From: Melioribacteraceae bacterium
GTDB taxonomy: Bacteria; Bacteroidota; Ignavibacteria; Ignavibacteriales; Melioribacteraceae
Direction of reading: 5' to 3'
Assembly: GCA_015486905.1 (NCBI GenBank)
Contig: WFQV01000191.1
Coordinates: 1-6,775 of the forward strand
DNA length: 6,775 bases
Positions 4,027 through 6,775 of the stretch are shown here, one piece after another. The position numbers and the translations under genes were made by a program. The notes below the pieces were generated by a model. That model did no database searches and was not told the origin of the DNA. It saw only the letters and a list, made by a program, of their open reading frames with translations. Position 1 is the stretch's first letter. Each line of letters opens with the position of its first letter.

Positions 4027-6775
4027 GTGAGAAAATTGAAACTCACTAATTTAATCGAGTTAATAATTTTAACTCTTTTTTTTCTGAGCAGCGGTACAAA
4101 TGCTCAAGCTAAAATTGCAAAAGGGGTGGGTTACTTTAATAAAGCATTTCCTTCTGCAACAAACAGTGTGGTAAATCCCGTAATGGGAAATTCTACGGCG
4201 CAAATATCCGGATTGGATACTTACACGGATATTCATCTTACCAATCCTTACGACGCAAGTACAATGCACGTTTACTCAGGAACTTTTAAAGGTACGGTTG
4301 ACGGGCAAGCTACAAAATTTTACTGCATTGATTTGCAGCACCATCTCGTTTACAATGAAGATTACGAAAATAATGGTAACACATCATCAGAAATAACTTA
4401 CATTTTAAACAATTATTTCCCTTACGCTTCAAGGAGCGATGAGCTGCCGAGTGCAGGAGACGAAGCGGCCGCAATTCAAGCGGCTATTTGGCACTTTTCG
4501 GACGGCGTTGATGTTTCTACAATTGACAAGTCAAATATTAAACAAAGAGCACAAGATATTATTAATGACGCTATCAATAACAGTGGCAATACTCAAGTAC
4601 CCTCCACATTGGTTATTACACCTTCGTCACAAAACTTATTGAACGGAACAAACGCCCATTTCTTGGTAACGGTTACCGACATTAATGGAAACGGGGTGCC
4701 GAACGTTAACGTAACTCTTTCAACTACGGACGGAACATTAAGCAATGCAACGGTAACAACGGATGCTAACGGCGAAGCAGCATTTTCACTTGCGCAGAAC
4801 GGTGCAGGCAGCGCTACCGTTACCGCAACCGCTACCGCTACAATCCCATACGGCACGGTGTATTCTCACAAAGCTAACCCGAACGGGAAACAAAAATTAG
4901 TTTTAGCAACACCAATTCAATCTACGGCAACCGCTCAAGCGGATGTTAATTGGTACCAGGGCACAAGCCAAGAACTGTGCGCCGTTGATAATCACGGTAC
5001 CAAACAAACATTAGGAACCCTTTACACGTTTACTCTCCCTAATGGTGACGTTAAAGCGATATTTGAATTGTCACGCGATTTTAACGACAACACTTACCAA
5101 CCGAATCACAATACAACACCCACTTACACCGTAGGTTGGCCCGGGAATAATCATAAATTCGACCACCTTTTAAAAAGCGACAAAACGGAATTTAAAGTTT
5201 ACGATGGTCAGAACAATGAAATTTTACACTTCGATTTGGATTATTTAGATGATCACCAGAACAGTTATGCTAGTGGTTACGGTCCCAGAATTGAGAACCT
5301 TTACAGCGGAAATCAAAATGATTTGGTTGAAATAAATACTTCATTAAGTGAGAATTTCAACGATTACAATTACGTTTTGACTCAGCATTCCCCATTAACA
5401 GATGCTAATTACACACCTAATCCCAGTTACCCGAATTGGGAATATTCCGTTATTTACGAGTTCACGGTTTCCGCATCCGCTTTCGGAAACAACGGTTTCG
5501 GCAAAGTTGAAGTTGCTTCAATGCACAACTCACCAAGCAAGTTGGATTTTGACAACAAAGTAATTCCTTCACCATGTAATCAAACAACAAGTTACAAACT
5601 CGGGGATTACATCTGGCGCGATTCCAATGTTAATGGAATTCAAGATGCCTCCGAGAACGGAATTCAAGGTGTTGTTGTAAATCTTTACGACGCAAGCGAT
5701 AACTTCCTTGCAACAACGACAACCGACCAAAACGGTCTTTACGAGTTTGATAATTTAAGTAATGGTACTTACAAAGTTAAATTAGATGATGCGAATTTCC
5801 AGAACGGCGGAGTGCTTTATTCCACCGCTTCTACCAAATGGTACACTACTCTCGTTGACCAAGGCAGTAACGATGCAAAAGACAACGATGCCGGAAGCAG
5901 TCACGAAGTTACGGTTACAATTAACAACAGCAACGACTTGACAATTGATTTCGGATTCTTTAAAACCTGCATCAGCCTTGAAAAAACAGGTCCTACGTCA
6001 GTTAACGCAGGCGACGTAATCACTTACCACTTTAAAGTTAAAAACTGCGGCGACCTCGTTCTTCACGGCGGCGCTCACGTTTTCGATGCTTTAATTAACC
6101 CTAACGGAAATCACGAAATTTGGAACGGCGTATTACAGCCGGGCGATGTGGCTAATTTCGATAAGACATACACAACAACGTTAAACGACTGTGGAAATTT
6201 AGTTAACAATGCAAGCGCAGTAGGGCATCCTAAAATGCCGGACGGCACCTACAAACCTAATGTAACCGATACGGATAGCTGGACTGTTAACGTTGTTTGC
6301 CAGCAAACAGGCTCGATAGGCGATAGAATATGGTACGACACAAATGAGAACGGAATACAAGATAACGGTGAAACAGGCGTAGCTAACGTTGACGTTAAAA
6401 TGTTTGACTGCAGTGACAATTTAATTGACGCAACCCAAACCGATAATAACGGTAATTATTTATTCTCAAACGTTGCGCCGGGTAATTACAAAGTTGAATT
6501 CGTTCTGCCGAGCGGATATGTATTTACTACAAAAGATGCTGGTAATGACGACGCCGTTGATTCGGACGTAAACAGCAACGGTCTTACGGACTGCTTCGCT
6601 TTGGCTGCAGGACAAAACGATTTAACCCGTGATGCGGGAATTCACGTTCCCCTCTCTGCGGATTTAAGCCTCACAAAGACTGTCGATAATTCAAATCCGA
6701 ACGATGGTGACGTAATTAACTTTACAATTACGGTAACAAACAGCGGACCTCATTCGGCAACCGGAGTTGAAGTAA
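4027..6775 (+). CDS. Secreted modular adhesin with N-terminal thioester domain and SdrD_B/DUF11 stalk (runs off right edge)
   Basis: At least 916 residues are encoded, and the frame is still open at the edge. The signal peptide (1-26 or 1-28) has a basic start, a hydrophobic core and an SSGTNAQA cleavage region. The thioester-like domain (about 29-190) carries FYCID (Cys100) and AAIQAAIWHFSDG (Gln151, Trp155). In Gram-positive adhesins of the TED/TQXA family, this Cys and Gln form an internal thioester that bonds covalently to targets. Next come an invasin-like Ig module (about 192-309, Thr/Ala-rich end), an unassigned domain (about 310-516) ending near MHNSPSK (499-505), and SdrD_B module 1 (523-646, DSNVNGIQD at 532-540). 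These are followed by a DUF11-like module (647-760) with four Cys (648, 674, 722, 758), SdrD_B module 2 (762-875, DTNENGIQD at 771-779) and the start of a DUF11 module (876 on). Asp/Asn motifs of SdrD_B usually bind calcium. The anchor or sorting signal lies beyond the window; a type IX secretion C-terminal domain would be expected if the host is Ignavibacteria-like. The exact target is unknown. Confidence 0.9.
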   Translation, partial: MRKLKLTNLIELIILTLFFLSSGTNAQAKIAKGVGYFNKAFPSATNSVVNPVMGNSTAQISGLDTYTDIHLTNPYDASTMHVYSGTFKGTVDGQATKFYCIDLQHHLVYNEDYENNGNTSSEITYILNNYFPYASRSDELPSAGDEAAAIQAAIWHFSDGVDVSTIDKSNIKQRAQDIINDAINNSGNTQVPSTLVITPSSQNLLNGTNAHFLVTVTDINGNGVPNVNVTLSTTDGTLSNATVTTDANGEAAFSLAQNGAGSATVTATATATIPYGTVYSHKANPNGKQKLVLATPIQSTATAQADVNWYQGTSQELCAVDNHGTKQTLGTLYTFTLPNGDVKAIFELSRDFNDNTYQPNHNTTPTYTVGWPGNNHKFDHLLKSDKTEFKVYDGQNNEILHFDLDYLDDHQNSYASGYGPRIENLYSGNQNDLVEINTSLSENFNDYNYVLTQHSPLTDANYTPNPSYPNWEYSVIYEFTVSASAFGNNGFGKVEVASMHNSPSKLDFDNKVIPSPCNQTTSYKLGDYIWRDSNVNGIQDASENGIQGVVVNLYDASDNFLATTTTDQNGLYEFDNLSNGTYKVKLDDANFQNGGVLYSTASTKWYTTLVDQGSNDAKDNDAGSSHEVTVTINNSNDLTIDFGFFKTCISLEKTGPTSVNAGDVITYHFKVKNCGDLVLHGGAHVFDALINPNGNHEIWNGVLQPGDVANFDKTYTTTLNDCGNLVNNASAVGHPKMPDGTYKPNVTDTDSWTVNVVCQQTGSIGDRIWYDTNENGIQDNGETGVANVDVKMFDCSDNLIDATQTDNNGNYLFSNVAPGNYKVEFVLPSGYVFTTKDAGNDDAVDSDVNSNGLTDCFALAAGQNDLTRDAGIHVPLSADLSLTKTVDNSNPNDGDVINFTITVTNSGPHSATGVEV

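Noticed and set aside
4069..4269. Minus-strand open frame opposite the adhesin start
   Set aside because: It lies wholly inside the signal-peptide and thioester coding region and has no family resemblance, so it is an antisense shadow.
4593..4856. Minus-strand open frame rich in Val/Ala
   Set aside because: It is the antisense of the Thr/Ala-rich Ig module; its repetitive composition is a mirror of GTT/ACC/GCT codons.
5593..6650. Tandem DNA repeat made by the two SdrD_B modules
   Set aside because: The modules are similar as protein (GDxIW, NGIQD, DNG/DQNG motifs) but clearly diverged in sequence and separated by another module, so this is domain recurrence and not a nucleotide repeat.
6773..6775. 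TAA at the very end of the window as the adhesin stop codon
   Set aside because: It is out of frame: the in-frame codons are GAA GTA followed by a lone A, so the gene continues.

Overview
The window reads as a piece of an AT-rich genome from the Bacteroidota/Chlorobi side of bacteria, most plausibly Ignavibacteria-like. This placement is inferred from protein style and not from a marker gene. The clues are a soluble multi-PAS hybrid kinase, a large secreted protein built of SdrD-type and DUF11-type modules, and intergenic DNA with a Bacteroidota-like promoter pattern. No rRNA, tRNA or CRISPR is present.

Layout. Positions 1-120 (minus) hold the first 40 codons of a gene resembling the N-terminus of an IS4/IS1634-type transposase. 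A 116-base leader containing a perfect TACGTA-centred palindrome separates it from the next gene. Positions 237-3608 (minus) encode a complete 1123-residue histidine kinase: six PAS-like modules, then HisKA (His780), HATPase_c and a C-terminal receiver. The receiver has lost its phospho-accepting Asp (Glu1049 instead) and its switch Thr/Ser (Ala1080). Positions 3609-4026 are a 418-base divergent intergenic region with candidate promoters in both directions, two short inverted repeats and a CRP/FNR-like box. From 4027 to the right edge (plus) runs an open-ended secreted protein of at least 916 residues that starts at GTG behind a strong GGAGG.

The secreted protein is the most notable item. Behind its signal peptide lies a domain with the Cys (YCID, Cys100) and Gln (AIQAAIW, Gln151) signatures of thioester domains, which are known from surface adhesins of Gram-positive bacteria and form covalent bonds to targets. 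It is followed by an invasin-like Ig module, an unassigned domain, and alternating SdrD_B and DUF11-like modules. The natural reading is a stalked adhesin with a chemically reactive tip.

How the genes relate. Kinase and adhesin are divergently transcribed and share a control region, so co-regulation is possible but not shown. No response regulator gene is adjacent to the kinase within the window. The transposase begins immediately downstream of the kinase, so an insertion appears to have landed just past the kinase stop codon without visibly damaging its C-terminus.
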